64,000 nucleotides of DNA from Pseudomonas sp. 5P_3.1_Bac2 (GTDB taxonomy: Bacteria > Pseudomonadota > Gammaproteobacteria > Pseudomonadales > Pseudomonadaceae): assembly GCF_025465995.1 (NCBI RefSeq), contig NZ_JANLNY010000028.1, forward strand, positions 186,001 through 250,000, read 5' to 3'. The position numbers and the translations under genes were made by a program. This document shows positions 25,485 through 33,562 of this stretch, piece after piece; the first letter of the stretch is position 1, and the number at the start of each line of letters is the position of its first letter. Under the pieces are notes generated by a model, which was given only the letters and a program-made list of their open reading frames with translations, was not told the origin of the DNA and did not search any database.

Positions 25485-26345
25485 TCAGCGCCGCGCCGCA
25501 GCAGGGCCTTGTAGCTGGCTGAGCAAAATACCGGCGAACACCACGACAGCCCCCAGCAACTGCCAAGGGGTCAACGCCTGACCCAGCAGCAGGTAGCCGA
25601 TACAGATCGCAGACAGCGGGCTCAGCAGCAGGAAGAGGGAGAGTTGTACGGGGTCTAATTGGGGCAGCGCCTTGAACCACAGGTAATACGGCAGCAGCGT
25701 GCCGAACAGGGTCAGAAAGCCATAGCCAGACACTTCGCGCAGGGTCGGCAGCGGCAGTGGAAACTCAAACCAGGCGGCAAATGGCAGAACCATCAGTCCC
25801 CCCAACAACAGCTGCCACCCCACAAACGGCAGGGGCGGGATATTCAGCTTCCAGCGCTTCATCAGCAGTGTGCCGAGGCCCATGCTGGCCGAGGCGAGTA
25901 ACGCCGCCAGAGCGGCCGGCATATCCCACTGCATACGGCTGGGCGCCACCAGCACCAGCGTAATACCGCAAAAGCCAAGCACGGCACCGCAGCTAATAAT
26001 CCAACGGGTGCGCTGACGGAACAGCAGCCACGCCAGCGCCCACACCAACAACGGCTGCGTACACACCAGCAGCGCGGCCAGCGGCCCGGCCAGGCGCGAG
26101 GCGCTGTAGAACAGGCAGGCGTGCATCAGGCCCATGCACAACAGGCTGACCACCAACAACGGTGGCCAATCTTGCGCACGCGGCCAGTAGCGGCGCAGGC
26201 AAAGCAGGATTAAGCCGGGCACCAACAGGCGGATCATGGCCGTGCTCAGCGGACGTTCGGTCCACAGCACGGCGGTGGTCAGCCAGTAAGTGGTGCCCCA
26301 TAAAATCGGCGGGATAACCGCACACAGCAGCAAGCGGATCGGCAT
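25485..26345 (-). CDS. EamA/DMT-family transporter
   Basis: About 286 residues with ten predicted membrane helices in two EamA repeats: first repeat about residues 5-140 (WGTTYWLTTAVLW, GLMHACLFYSASRLAGPLAALLV), second 150-280 (SASMGLGTLLMK, FGTLLPYYLWFKALPQLDPVQLSLFLLLSPL). It is likely an inner-membrane metabolite exporter. Start at the ATG at 26345; a GTG at 26354 is possible. Last gene of operon 2, 50 bp after the RutA-like gene, so it may export a product or excess intermediate. Confidence 0.88.
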   Translation of the reverse strand: MPIRLLLCAVIPPILWGTTYWLTTAVLWTERPLSTAMIRLLVPGLILLCLRRYWPRAQDWPPLLVVSLLCMGLMHACLFYSASRLAGPLAALLVCTQPLLVWALAWLLFRQRTRWIISCGAVLGFCGITLVLVAPSRMQWDMPAALAALLASASMGLGTLLMKRWKLNIPPLPFVGWQLLLGGLMVLPFAAWFEFPLPLPTLREVSGYGFLTLFGTLLPYYLWFKALPQLDPVQLSLFLLLSPLSAICIGYLLLGQALTPWQLLGAVVVFAGILLSQLQGPAAARR

Positions 26346-26403
26346 ACACTGCACAACCTTGCAGGCGTGACTGCGAGGCGTCTGCCTCGCAGTGCACAGA
26401 CAG

Positions 26404-27462
26404 TTAGCAGGTCAGTTTAGGCATGACCTTTTCGCCAAACAGGCGGATGCTGGGGACGAAATCAGGGATGCTGAAAAGGATGCCGTCGACGCCGGTTTGC
26501 GCGGCGATGTCGTCAATCTTGCTGGCGACAGTGGCGGGCGAGCCGTGAATCACCGGCATGCCCATAAAGGCCAGGTTGCCATCTTCATAATTGCGCTCAA
26601 GGCCGCTGAGCATGCGGTCGGCCGTCCCGCCCGGGTTGGAGTCCAGCGCCGCGCTGGCCAGGATATTGGCAATCGCGCCCTGATCCGCGCCAGCAACGAT
26701 GGCTTCGCACTGCGCTTGCGCCTGCGCATCGGTTGGCGCCAACACCAACTGGAACAGTGCGTAGATACCGACCTTGCGCCCAGTCTTAGCGGCTTCGCTG
26801 CGCATCAGGTCGCAGGCGGACTTCAACGCCGACTTCTCCGCCATGATGAAGCTGTGATCGCCATGCTGCGCGGTAAACGCCAGCCCAGCCGGTGATTGGC
26901 CGGCGCAGACGATCGGGATCTGCCGCCCCGGACGCGGATTCACCACGCAGTCTTTGACCTCGAAGAACGGGCTCTTGTAGGTGACCGATTCTTCGTTCCA
27001 GAACTTCTTCACCAAGGACAAATAATCTGCCGCGAATTCATACCGCCGCCCGTAGTAGTCATCCCCTGGCCACACACCCATTTGCGTATATTCCGGGCGG
27101 TTCCAGCCGGTGACCACGTTGAGCCCACAACGCCCACCGCTGATGTCGTCGATGGTCGCGACCATGCGCGCGACCACAGCCGGGTGGCGAGCCAAAACGG
27201 TCACCGTGGGGAACAGGCCGATGCGCTCAGTTACCGCCGCCAAACCGGCCATGAGGGTGAAGGTTTCCAGGCAAGAGTCCCAGTATCCGGTTTCGCCACC
27301 GAAGCCTTTGAACTTCATCATCGACAACACAAAATCGAGGCCCTGACGCTCAGCCTCTAGGGTGATTTGTTTATTGTGTTCAAAGGTTGGCAAATACACC
27401 GGACTGCCCTTGGAAGGGATATAACCGTTGCTGCCATTGGGAAGGAAAATACCGAACTTCAT
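26404..27462 (-). CDS. RutA-like flavin-dependent oxygenase (LLM class)
   Basis: A 352-residue luciferase-like monooxygenase. It follows E. coli RutA closely in memory-based comparison: MKFGIFLPNGSNGY, PTFEHNKQITLEAERQGLDF, ETFTLMAGLAAVTERI, VVARMVATIDDISGGRCG, LNVVTGWNRPEYTQMGVW, PGDDYYGRRYEF, IVCAGQSPAGLAF. RutA uses reduced FMN and O2 (flavin-N5-oxygen chemistry) to cleave the amide bond of uracil. Here no rutBDEFG order is present, so the substrate probably differs but is likely a cyclic amide or a similarly activated bond. The ATG at 27462 follows GAGGGTG. It is preceded by an FMN reductase gene that can supply FMNH2. Confidence 0.9.
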   Translation of the reverse strand: MKFGIFLPNGSNGYIPSKGSPVYLPTFEHNKQITLEAERQGLDFVLSMMKFKGFGGETGYWDSCLETFTLMAGLAAVTERIGLFPTVTVLARHPAVVARMVATIDDISGGRCGLNVVTGWNRPEYTQMGVWPGDDYYGRRYEFAADYLSLVKKFWNEESVTYKSPFFEVKDCVVNPRPGRQIPIVCAGQSPAGLAFTAQHGDHSFIMAEKSALKSACDLMRSEAAKTGRKVGIYALFQLVLAPTDAQAQAQCEAIVAGADQGAIANILASAALDSNPGGTADRMLSGLERNYEDGNLAFMGMPVIHGSPATVASKIDDIAAQTGVDGILFSIPDFVPSIRLFGEKVMPKLTC

Positions 27463-27501
27463 TAACACACCCTCATCGTTATTAGCGGTAAGTCTTTGTT
27501 T

Positions 27502-28092
27502 TTATAGGCCGTACTGAAAAGCAGGGAGCTTTTCCGGTAATACCCTGCGAATGCAGGTAAACCCCTTGATGTAGGCTTGCAAGAGCAGCAATGTGTGGTC
27601 GATGCGTTGGCGCGTTTTGCCCACCTCGGCATCCTTTTCATCCCCGCTGATAACGGCCTGCACATCACGGATCACCAAATGATCCGGCAGGTAATTAGGG
27701 CGGAAATTCTTGAACGAAAAGGTGCGTAATTCGAGCACGGGATAAAGCCCGCCCACACCTGCGGAAACACCGCACAGCAGCACCGGCTTATGGGCCAGCC
27801 AGTCCAGATGCATATACAGAAACCAGTTCTTCAGCGCGGGGGTGGCCATGCCGTGCCACTCAGGGGAAATCAGGATAACGGCATCGGCATTCGCCGCGTC
27901 ATCGGCCCGCGGATAGGCCGCCCCTTCTTGCCACAGCGCTAAGGGTTGGCTGCCCAGGTCATGGACCTTGACGCCTGCGCTCGCGCAGATACCCAGCGCG
28001 CTCAGGCGCTCGCCCAAGTAATGCCCCAGCCGGGCCGATTGACTACCGGCAGAATGGCTGCCTGAAACAATCAATATTTGCTTGAATTGCAT
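27502..28092 (-). CDS. NAD(P)H-dependent FMN reductase
   Basis: A 196-residue flavodoxin-fold reductase: FKQILIVSGSHSAGSQSARLG (phosphate loop) and AVILISPEWHGMATPALKNWFLYM (flavin-binding), then a C-terminal extension. It reduces free FMN with NAD(P)H and is the likely reductase partner of the RutA-like oxygenase encoded 39 bp downstream. First gene of operon 2. Confidence 0.88.
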   Translation of the reverse strand: MQFKQILIVSGSHSAGSQSARLGHYLGERLSALGICASAGVKVHDLGSQPLALWQEGAAYPRADDAANADAVILISPEWHGMATPALKNWFLYMHLDWLAHKPVLLCGVSAGVGGLYPVLELRTFSFKNFRPNYLPDHLVIRDVQAVISGDEKDAEVGKTRQRIDHTLLLLQAYIKGFTCIRRVLPEKLPAFQYGL

Positions 28093-28134
28093 GGGTGGAA
28101 CGCATCCGTTGAATTGTTATAGTTACGGAGCTTC

Positions 28135-28151
28135 AGCAATTATTAAGCCAG
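28135..28151 (-). promoter_or_regulatory. Sigma-54 (-24/-12) promoter of operon 2
   Basis: On the minus strand this reads CTGGCTTAATAATTGCT: TGGC, then TTGCT with exact GG-N10-GC spacing (two mismatches to TGGCAC). The -12 GC is 44 bp before the FMN reductase ATG, the same geometry as in operon 1. Confidence 0.7.
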
Positions 28152-28205
28152 CCAATTAAAAATCTATTAATTCATATAGTTAGAACAAACTAATAGTTAT
28201 TTACC

Positions 28206-28237
28206 CTGCACATTGAAAGCGTAATTTCATATTGAAA
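28206..28237. promoter_or_regulatory. Putative enhancer (UAS) of operon 2
   Basis: A perfect TTTCA-N3-TGAAA lies at 28225-28237 (within a 15-bp palindrome ATTTCA-TAT-TGAAAT) and an 8/10 copy (CTGCA-N3-TGAAA) at 28206-28218, centres 19 bp apart. The perfect copy is about 107 bp upstream of the predicted start. The region also lies between operon 2 and the divergent GntR gene and may affect both. Confidence 0.7.
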
Positions 28238-28342
28238 TAACAGCACGCTGATAAGCGTCCAGGCCTTCTCCAACACTGCTGTTAATGCGTATGAGTATGC
28301 GAGAATGCCGCCCTTAGTGGTGCAACTGGCAGAGAGAATTAC

Positions 28343-29023
28343 ATGGCCTATAACGGCGATGACTCGGAAAATTCACTGGTCGATAAAGCGGTCAACGGCA
28401 TCCTCGAAGGGATTATGGAGGGCCGTTTTGTCCAAGGTCAGCGCCTGGTGGCTGCGGATCTGGCGGAACAGTTCAATGTCAGTCGCGCCCCCATCCGCGA
28501 AGCCCTGCAAAAACTGGCCGGGGATGGCGTGGTGGAACTGCTGCCAAACCGTGGCGCCCGCATTCGTCAGTTGAGCCTGGAAAACCTGGTGGAGTTTCTC
28601 GAGTTTTCTGAAGCGATTCTGGTGCTAGGTATTCGCTTGGCCGCACCGAAACTCAAAGAATCGGACAATCATGCGGTGTTGATTGAGGCATTCAACGAGA
28701 TTGAACACACCGGCCACGCTCGCGAGCCTTTTGCCTTTGTCCGGGCGCTGTATCAATACCATGTGAAGCTGCACGCCCTGGCCGGCAATGGTTTCCTCGA
28801 GCTGTTTTACAACCGCCCGGAGATTCGTTTTTATTCGTTGTTCTTGGCCAATATCGTTCCGGGGGATTCCTGGGAGCACTACTTGGAAAACTACCGGCAG
28901 ATTCATGAAACCCTGCTCGAGGGTGACCCCCATACAGCGGTAGTGACCTTTAGCGCGCACCTGCGTTGGGTGGTGCGGTTGATGCGTTCGCAAAATGCAC
29001 ATATTGCGACCTCGCTCCCGTGA
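28343..29023 (+). CDS. GntR-family regulator, FCD (FadR-like) subfamily
   Basis: A 226-residue protein. The N-terminal winged helix is LVDKAVNGILEGIMEGRFVQ then LAEQFNVSRAPIREALQKLA (about residues 10-75). The C-terminal FCD helical ligand domain contains the usual metal-binding His pattern in part (HVKLHALAGN, HETLLEGD, FSAHLRWV). Divergent from operon 2. FCD regulators usually repress through TTGTNNACAA-like sites, and three TTGCATACAR sites occur before operon 3, which is the best candidate target. Confidence 0.9.
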   Translation: MAYNGDDSENSLVDKAVNGILEGIMEGRFVQGQRLVAADLAEQFNVSRAPIREALQKLAGDGVVELLPNRGARIRQLSLENLVEFLEFSEAILVLGIRLAAPKLKESDNHAVLIEAFNEIEHTGHAREPFAFVRALYQYHVKLHALAGNGFLELFYNRPEIRFYSLFLANIVPGDSWEHYLENYRQIHETLLEGDPHTAVVTFSAHLRWVVRLMRSQNAHIATSLP

Positions 29024-29850
29024 GAACGGCTTTAGCCGTGAAAGCGCTTGTGTGTGCCTGCGTGTATTAGGGATTAGCCCAACTCAATTGTTCGCGGCTA
29101 AAGCCGTTTCTACGTGGGCTCTGCGGTGTTTTCTGTGGGAACGGCTTTAGCCGTGAAAGCAATGTTGTGTGCCTGCATGTATTAGGGATTAGCCCAACTC
29201 AATTGTTCACGGCTAAAGCCGTTCCTACGCGGGGTCTGCGGTGTTTTCTGTGGGAACGGTTTTAGCCGTGAACGCAATGGTGTGTGCCTGCGTGTATTAG
29301 GGGTTGGTCCAGTTCGGTTGTTCACGGCTAAAGCCGTTCCTACGCGGGGTCTGCGGTGTTTTCCGTGGGAACGGCTTTAGCCGTGAAAGCGCTTGTGTGT
29401 GCCTGCATGTATTAGGGATTAGCCCAACTCAATTGTTCGCGGCTAAAGCCGCTCCTACGTGGGGTCTGCGGTGTTTTCTGTGGGAACGGCTTTAGCCGTG
29501 AAAGCGCTTGTGTGTGCCTGCATGTATTAGGGATTAGCCCAACTCAATTGTTCACGGCTAAAGCCGTTCCTACGCGGGGTCTGCGGTGTTTTCCGTGGGA
29601 ACGGCTTTAGCCGTGAAAGCGCTTGTGTGTGCCTGCATGTATTAGGGATTAGCCCAACTCAATTGTTCGCGGCTAAAGCCGTTCCTACGCAGGGTCTGCG
29701 ATGTTTTCTGTGGGAACGGCTTTAGCCGTGAAAGCGCTTGTGTGTGCCTGCATGTATTAGGGATTAGCCCAACACAATTGTTCGCGGCTAAAGCCGCTCC
29801 TACGCAGGGTCTGCGGTGTTTTCTGTGGGAACGGCTTTAGCCGTGAAAGT
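29022..29850. repeat. REP/BIME tandem array left of RAYT, 115-bp period
   Basis: The REP core GAACGGCTTTAGCCGTGAA starts at 29024, 29139, 29254, 29369, 29484, 29599, 29714 and 29829: eight copies at exactly 115 bp. Each unit also carries the inverted mate TTCACGGCTAAAGCCGTTCC or its TTCGCGG variant, about 50 bp away. This palindrome (GGCTTTAGCC) is a different family from the 6.6-7.2 kb array (GGCTGAAGCC). Confidence 0.95.
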
Positions 29851-29878
29851 GTCGGTGTGAACAATCATGCCTGGGCAG

Positions 29879-30343
29879 CTAAAGCCATACGGCATCCCAC
29901 AACGGGTAATCCCCCACACGCTTGACCAGTCCAGCCCTCAAGGGATTCGCGACCAAGTAGCGAGCCACTGCTTGCATATCTTCCTCTGTGCGCAGGGCGT
30001 GTTCGTGATACCCCGCCTGCCATAATCGCCCTGCACGATCCAACGCTTGATTAATAGAACGAGCACTACGCCCTTTGACCCGCTGCATCAGCTCAGCCAA
30101 CGTCGCCTCGCGCAATGTCACCAGCCAGTGCCAATGATCCGGCATGACAACCCACGCCAGGGAATCAACCCATCCCAGCTCCGCTACCAAGCGCAATTCC
30201 GCAACCAGCAAACGCCCTACAAAAAAATTGGAGAGGATCGGCTGGCGATGATCAACAGCAACGGTAATCAGGTAGCTGCGACCACACTCGCTATGGCGCC
30301 CACGCCTCAGGTTATGGCTGTGAAAGTATCGGGGGGTGGACAT
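29879..30343 (-). CDS. REP-associated tyrosine transposase (RAYT)
   Basis: A 154-residue HUH-type nuclease of the TnpA_REP family. Visible features: the HxH metal motif in WVVMPDHWHWLVTL (His70, His72), VKGRSARSINQAL and the catalytic Tyr in LWQAGYHEHALR (Tyr112), followed by RYLVANPLRAGLV. It is embedded between two arrays of the same REP family, the classic arrangement for a RAYT and its cognate REPs. It probably recognises and cleaves these REPs as single-stranded hairpins. Confidence 0.95.
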   Translation of the reverse strand: MSTPRYFHSHNLRRGRHSECGRSYLITVAVDHRQPILSNFFVGRLLVAELRLVAELGWVDSLAWVVMPDHWHWLVTLREATLAELMQRVKGRSARSINQALDRAGRLWQAGYHEHALRTEEDMQAVARYLVANPLRAGLVKRVGDYPLWDAVWL

Positions 30344-30510
30344 TCCGTGTCCTCATTGGGTTGGGAAGATGCTGATTGGAGGTCGAATGAGTGGCTATTC
30401 GACTGCCTCTCAGCGCTGCCAATACAGATCAAAGCCTGCAAACTGGCGTGGCTTGAGCAGAGTAGCTCTTCGCGGCTAAAGCAGCCCCTACAAACAGGTG
30501 CGATATTTTC
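30344..30510. other. Gap between RAYT and right REP array
   Basis: A 167-bp leader side of the RAYT gene, presumably containing its promoter. A decayed REP half (CTTCGCGGCTAAAGCAGCCC) sits at 30468-30487 in front of the right array. Confidence 0.5.
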
Positions 30511-31070
30511 TGTGAGAACGGCTTTAGCCGTGAAAGCACTTGTGTGTGCCTGCATGTATTAGGGATTAGTCCAACTCAATTGTTCACGGCTAAAGCCGTT
30601 CCTACGCGAGGTCTTCGGTGTTTTCTGTGAGAACGGCTTTAGCCGTGAAAGCGCTTGTGTGTGCCTGCATGTATTAGGGATTAGCCCAACTCAATTGTTC
30701 ACGGCTAAAGCCGTTCCTACGCGGGGTCTGCGGTGTTTTCTGTGGGAACGGCTTTAGCCGTGAAAGCAATGGTGTGTGCCTGCATGTATTAGGGATTAGC
30801 CCAACTCAATTGTTCGCGGCTAAAGCCGTTCCTACGTGGGGTCTGCGGTGTTTTCTGTGGGAACGGCTTTAGCCGTGAAAGCGCTTGTGTGTGCCTGCAT
30901 GTATTGGGGAGTGGTCCAGCTCGGTTGTTCGCGGCTAAAGCCGTTCCTACGCAGGGTCTGCGGTGTTTTCTGTGGGAACGGCTTTAGCCGTGAAAGCGAT
31001 TGTGTGTACCTACATGTATTGGGGAGTGGTCCAGCTCGGTTGTTCGCGGTTAAAGCCGCTCCTACGCGCG
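30511..31070. repeat. REP/BIME tandem array right of RAYT
   Basis: Five more copies of the GAACGGCTTTAGCCGTGAA core at 30515, 30631, 30746, 30861 and 30976 (spacings 116, 115, 115, 115), in the same orientation as the left array, ending with an inverted half at about 31043-31064. Together with the left array there are 13 units around one RAYT. Confidence 0.95.
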
Positions 31071-31112
31071 AATTGCACAAGAGAATGGCAGCGCCAACCT
31101 CAACTCACCCCC

Positions 31113-31160
31113 CAAAAAGAAAAACCGACCTGATCGACTGCAAACTGATCAGACCGGCTT
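31113..31160 (-). terminator. Probable terminator of operon 3
   Basis: On the minus strand a hairpin pairs GATCAG with CTGATC and CGG with CCG (two internal mismatches), followed by a T-rich tract (GGTTTTTCTTTTTG). It starts 18 bp after the stop of the last operon 3 gene. Confidence 0.6.
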
Positions 31161-31177
31161 TTGTACTCCTGCAAATA

Positions 31178-31537
31178 TCACTGCTCGACTTGCGTCACCA
31201 CCGACAGGTAAGCGTCGTCGTTCGGCTTGCCGGCATCGGGGTCTTCGTGGTCCTGGGCGATAATGCGCAGCACATTGCGCAACAGTTGTTCACGCTTAGC
31301 ATCACGCTGATCGCGCACGGCCGCATCGGCCACGTAAGCATCCACACTGCCCTGCGCCAAGGCTCCTTTGCTCACCAGCAAGCGCTCCAGCGTGTCGACC
31401 CGATCCGCCAGGACCGAGACTTCCCCCACCAAGCCCATCAGCATGGCCAGCAGCTTGTCCTGGGCGGGGTCTGCAAAGAAGTAAGGCCTCGCGCCTTTGG
31501 CCTTCTTGGGTAATACAACGTCACTTGGCACAGTCAT
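31178..31537 (-). CDS. Small protein coupled to the methyltransferase
   Basis: A 119-residue protein starting MTVPSDVVLPKKAKGARPYF. A helical, probably coiled-coil segment follows (LLAMLMGLVGEVSVLADRVD, TLERLLVSKGAL), and an acidic tail. The ATG at 31537 shares a base with the methyltransferase stop (TAATG), so translation is coupled. I do not recognise the family. The coiled-coil-like pattern and coupling suggest a subunit or partner of the methyltransferase. Confidence 0.7.
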   Translation of the reverse strand: MTVPSDVVLPKKAKGARPYFFADPAQDKLLAMLMGLVGEVSVLADRVDTLERLLVSKGALAQGSVDAYVADAAVRDQRDAKREQLLRNVLRIIAQDHEDPDAGKPNDDAYLSVVTQVEQ

Positions 31538-32715
31538 TATTTCCACGCTCCATACACATACCACTGACCACCGCCACCGAAGTCCCCGCCCTGAAAGACA
31601 TGGGTGTATCGCTGGCTGAGTTTGGCTTCGAAGGCGCTCGGGGCAAGGATTTCAAACACCTTGTCGGCGCTGAAACCGGCTTGCGCACAAGCGCTGAACG
31701 GATCGATCAGGTGGCTGCCGCGCCAGAACGGCTCGTTGTTGTTGCGCGTATCCCAATCGAGCATAAAGGCGTCGTACGGCGGCAAGTCCTTATAGGGCGG
31801 GGTTTCACCGTGGAGCATGACGCCGCCTTCACGCAGAACCCGGTGGCTCTCTTTAAAGATGTTGCTCGCCGCCTTCTTCGAGGTTTCATGGATGAGGATG
31901 CTGCCGTTGACCACATCGAAGTAGCCATCCGGGAAGTCCAGCGCCTCCGCGTTCATCTGGATAAAGTTGACCTTCACCCCCAGCGATTCAGCACGGGCGT
32001 GGGCATAACGCAGCACCGGCGCACCCACGTCGATGGCGAAGATTTGCGCCTGCGGGTAGTACTCCGCCCAGGCCAGGGTGGAGTGACCCACGGTGCAGCC
32101 CAGATCGAGGATGCGCTGGGGCTTGAAGTCCGGGTAATGCTCCTTCAGCCACTTGGCGGTAGAGGCGCCAATGTCGTCATTCAGCGGGCCCATGCGGCCC
32201 ATGGCGTAGACGTAAACCGCGCGGTCATAGATGGCGCCAGCGGCGACGTCATCACTGCAGAATTCCGAGTGATAACCACCGGGCATACAGTGAATGTCGA
32301 TCGCCGTATGGTATTCCGGGGTTTTCAGATCCAGATTCAGCTTGAGGCTGCCCAGCTTGGGTTTGGCCTGTGCTGCGCTGGCTTTTTCCACCAGCGTCGG
32401 TAGTTGACGCTGCACCGGAATCTGCACCGAGTTCCACATCATTTCCTGGCTGCAACGCTGCAGGCTGCTCCAGAACTGGTAGTACTCCTGCTGCTTCATC
32501 AGACGGTCGATTTCCACCAGGCTCTGGCCTTTGCCGGTGGCCTTGAGTTGTGGCTCGACGTTTTCCGTGAAGACCTTTTTGTTACCCGGGGAGACGTTCT
32601 GCGCCAGGTACAGTTTGAAGCAGCGCACGAAGTCCTGGCGCGCCTCTTCATCGTGGGTCATCTGCACCAATACGTCGTGCCGGTGCTGCGAAGTGGTGTC
32701 ATTTATTGTTTGCAT
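31537..32715 (-). CDS. Class I SAM-dependent methyltransferase
   Basis: A 392-residue protein with an N-terminal helical domain of about 180 residues and a Rossmann methyltransferase domain: motif I RILDLGCTVGHSTLAWAEYY, motif II IFAIDVGAPVLRYAHARAES, then FIQMNAEALDFPDGYFDVVN and HRVLREGGVMLHGETPPYK. The fold is typical of small-molecule methyltransferases related to UbiE/Coq5. RBS GAGGTAG precedes the ATG. A methyltransferase among degradative oxidoreductases is unexpected; it may act on a catabolic intermediate, but the substrate is unknown. Confidence 0.88.
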   Translation of the reverse strand: MQTINDTTSQHRHDVLVQMTHDEEARQDFVRCFKLYLAQNVSPGNKKVFTENVEPQLKATGKGQSLVEIDRLMKQQEYYQFWSSLQRCSQEMMWNSVQIPVQRQLPTLVEKASAAQAKPKLGSLKLNLDLKTPEYHTAIDIHCMPGGYHSEFCSDDVAAGAIYDRAVYVYAMGRMGPLNDDIGASTAKWLKEHYPDFKPQRILDLGCTVGHSTLAWAEYYPQAQIFAIDVGAPVLRYAHARAESLGVKVNFIQMNAEALDFPDGYFDVVNGSILIHETSKKAASNIFKESHRVLREGGVMLHGETPPYKDLPPYDAFMLDWDTRNNNEPFWRGSHLIDPFSACAQAGFSADKVFEILAPSAFEAKLSQRYTHVFQGGDFGGGGQWYVYGAWK

Positions 32716-32760
32716 TATTTGCTACCTCATCTGCCAACCGCAGTTATCGAAATACCCTGC

Positions 32761-33558
32761 CTAGCGGAAAAACTCGCGGATCACCTGAGCCATATACGCG
32801 GGCTCCTGATCCAGCACATACGCCCCACCCTTCATCTCCAGCACCTGCGCCTCCGGGCGGGCGTCACAAGCACGTTGGAAGTAGGGATAGAGCACATCCC
32901 CTTCACCACAGATCAGCAGCAGCGGACATTGCACCTGCGCCAGATAGGCCGGGAAGTCCTGGTTGAACACCGCTGCGTAGGCCTCGTGCCAGCGGTCGCC
33001 GGCGATCAGGGTATCGATCGCTTCACGGGTCGCCAGCGCCACTGAGGGCGGGTACGCAATGGGGAGCTGGTCAAGCTGGTTGACGCGCTGCCACACCTCT
33101 CGCAAATGCGTGGCTTGGGCGTCGATGTGCAGCGGCTTAACGGCCGCCTCACGCCATAAACTGCGCTCTTGCTCGGTGAGTTGGACCGGCCCGATCATGC
33201 CCAGCTTGCGCACGCGTTGCGGGTGCTTGGCGGCCAACTCACACGCCAGCGCCGCGCCGGTGTGGTGGCCGAACAGGTTGAACGGCCCGATGCCCAACGC
33301 ATCAATCGCCTGCATCAGGCTGCTGACGTAATACTCAGTCGTCGGTGCCTGCGCTGGACGGTAAGAGCCGCCAAAGCCCGGAGTGTCCAAGGCATACAAC
33401 GGCGCCAGATCCTCAAGCTGCGCCATCACCGCCTGATACATGGCCGAGGAACTGGCGGTCTGATGCAGGAACACGCTCGGCACCCGGCCGCTGCCACTGA
33501 CATAGCGCAGGTGGATCTGCCCGTCAGCCACATCCACATAAGTTTTTTTCACTCCCAT
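32761..33558 (-). CDS. Alpha/beta-hydrolase-fold protein with non-canonical catalytic residues
   Basis: A 265-residue protein of the alpha/beta hydrolase fold: VPSVFLHQTASSSAMY (oxyanion region), LYALDTPGFGGS and nucleophile elbow LFGHHTGAALACELA. The elbow G-x-Nuc-x-G reads GHHTG, putting His99 where Ser is expected. The usual C-terminal His after Gly-Gly is Ala (KGGAYVLDQEP, Ala246); the acid Asp221 (GEGDVLYP) remains. RutD (GHALG) and some cofactor-free oxygenases also deviate. It lies 4 bp after the FAD oxidase stop. Function not assignable. Confidence 0.85.
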   Translation of the reverse strand: MGVKKTYVDVADGQIHLRYVSGSGRVPSVFLHQTASSSAMYQAVMAQLEDLAPLYALDTPGFGGSYRPAQAPTTEYYVSSLMQAIDALGIGPFNLFGHHTGAALACELAAKHPQRVRKLGMIGPVQLTEQERSLWREAAVKPLHIDAQATHLREVWQRVNQLDQLPIAYPPSVALATREAIDTLIAGDRWHEAYAAVFNQDFPAYLAQVQCPLLLICGEGDVLYPYFQRACDARPEAQVLEMKGGAYVLDQEPAYMAQVIREFFR

Positions 33559-33562
33559 GGCC

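Noticed and set aside
28993..31070. CRISPR array, suggested by regular 115-bp spacing
   Set aside because: The conserved and variable parts do not separate into short repeats and unique spacers; units are near-identical throughout and contain paired REP palindromes flanking a RAYT gene.
26404..33558. A complete rut (pyrimidine) operon
   Set aside because: RutA-, RutC-, amidase- and hydrolase-like proteins are present but scattered over 26 kb in separate operons. RutG and a contiguous rutABCDEF order are missing, and two of the proteins lack canonical active-site residues.
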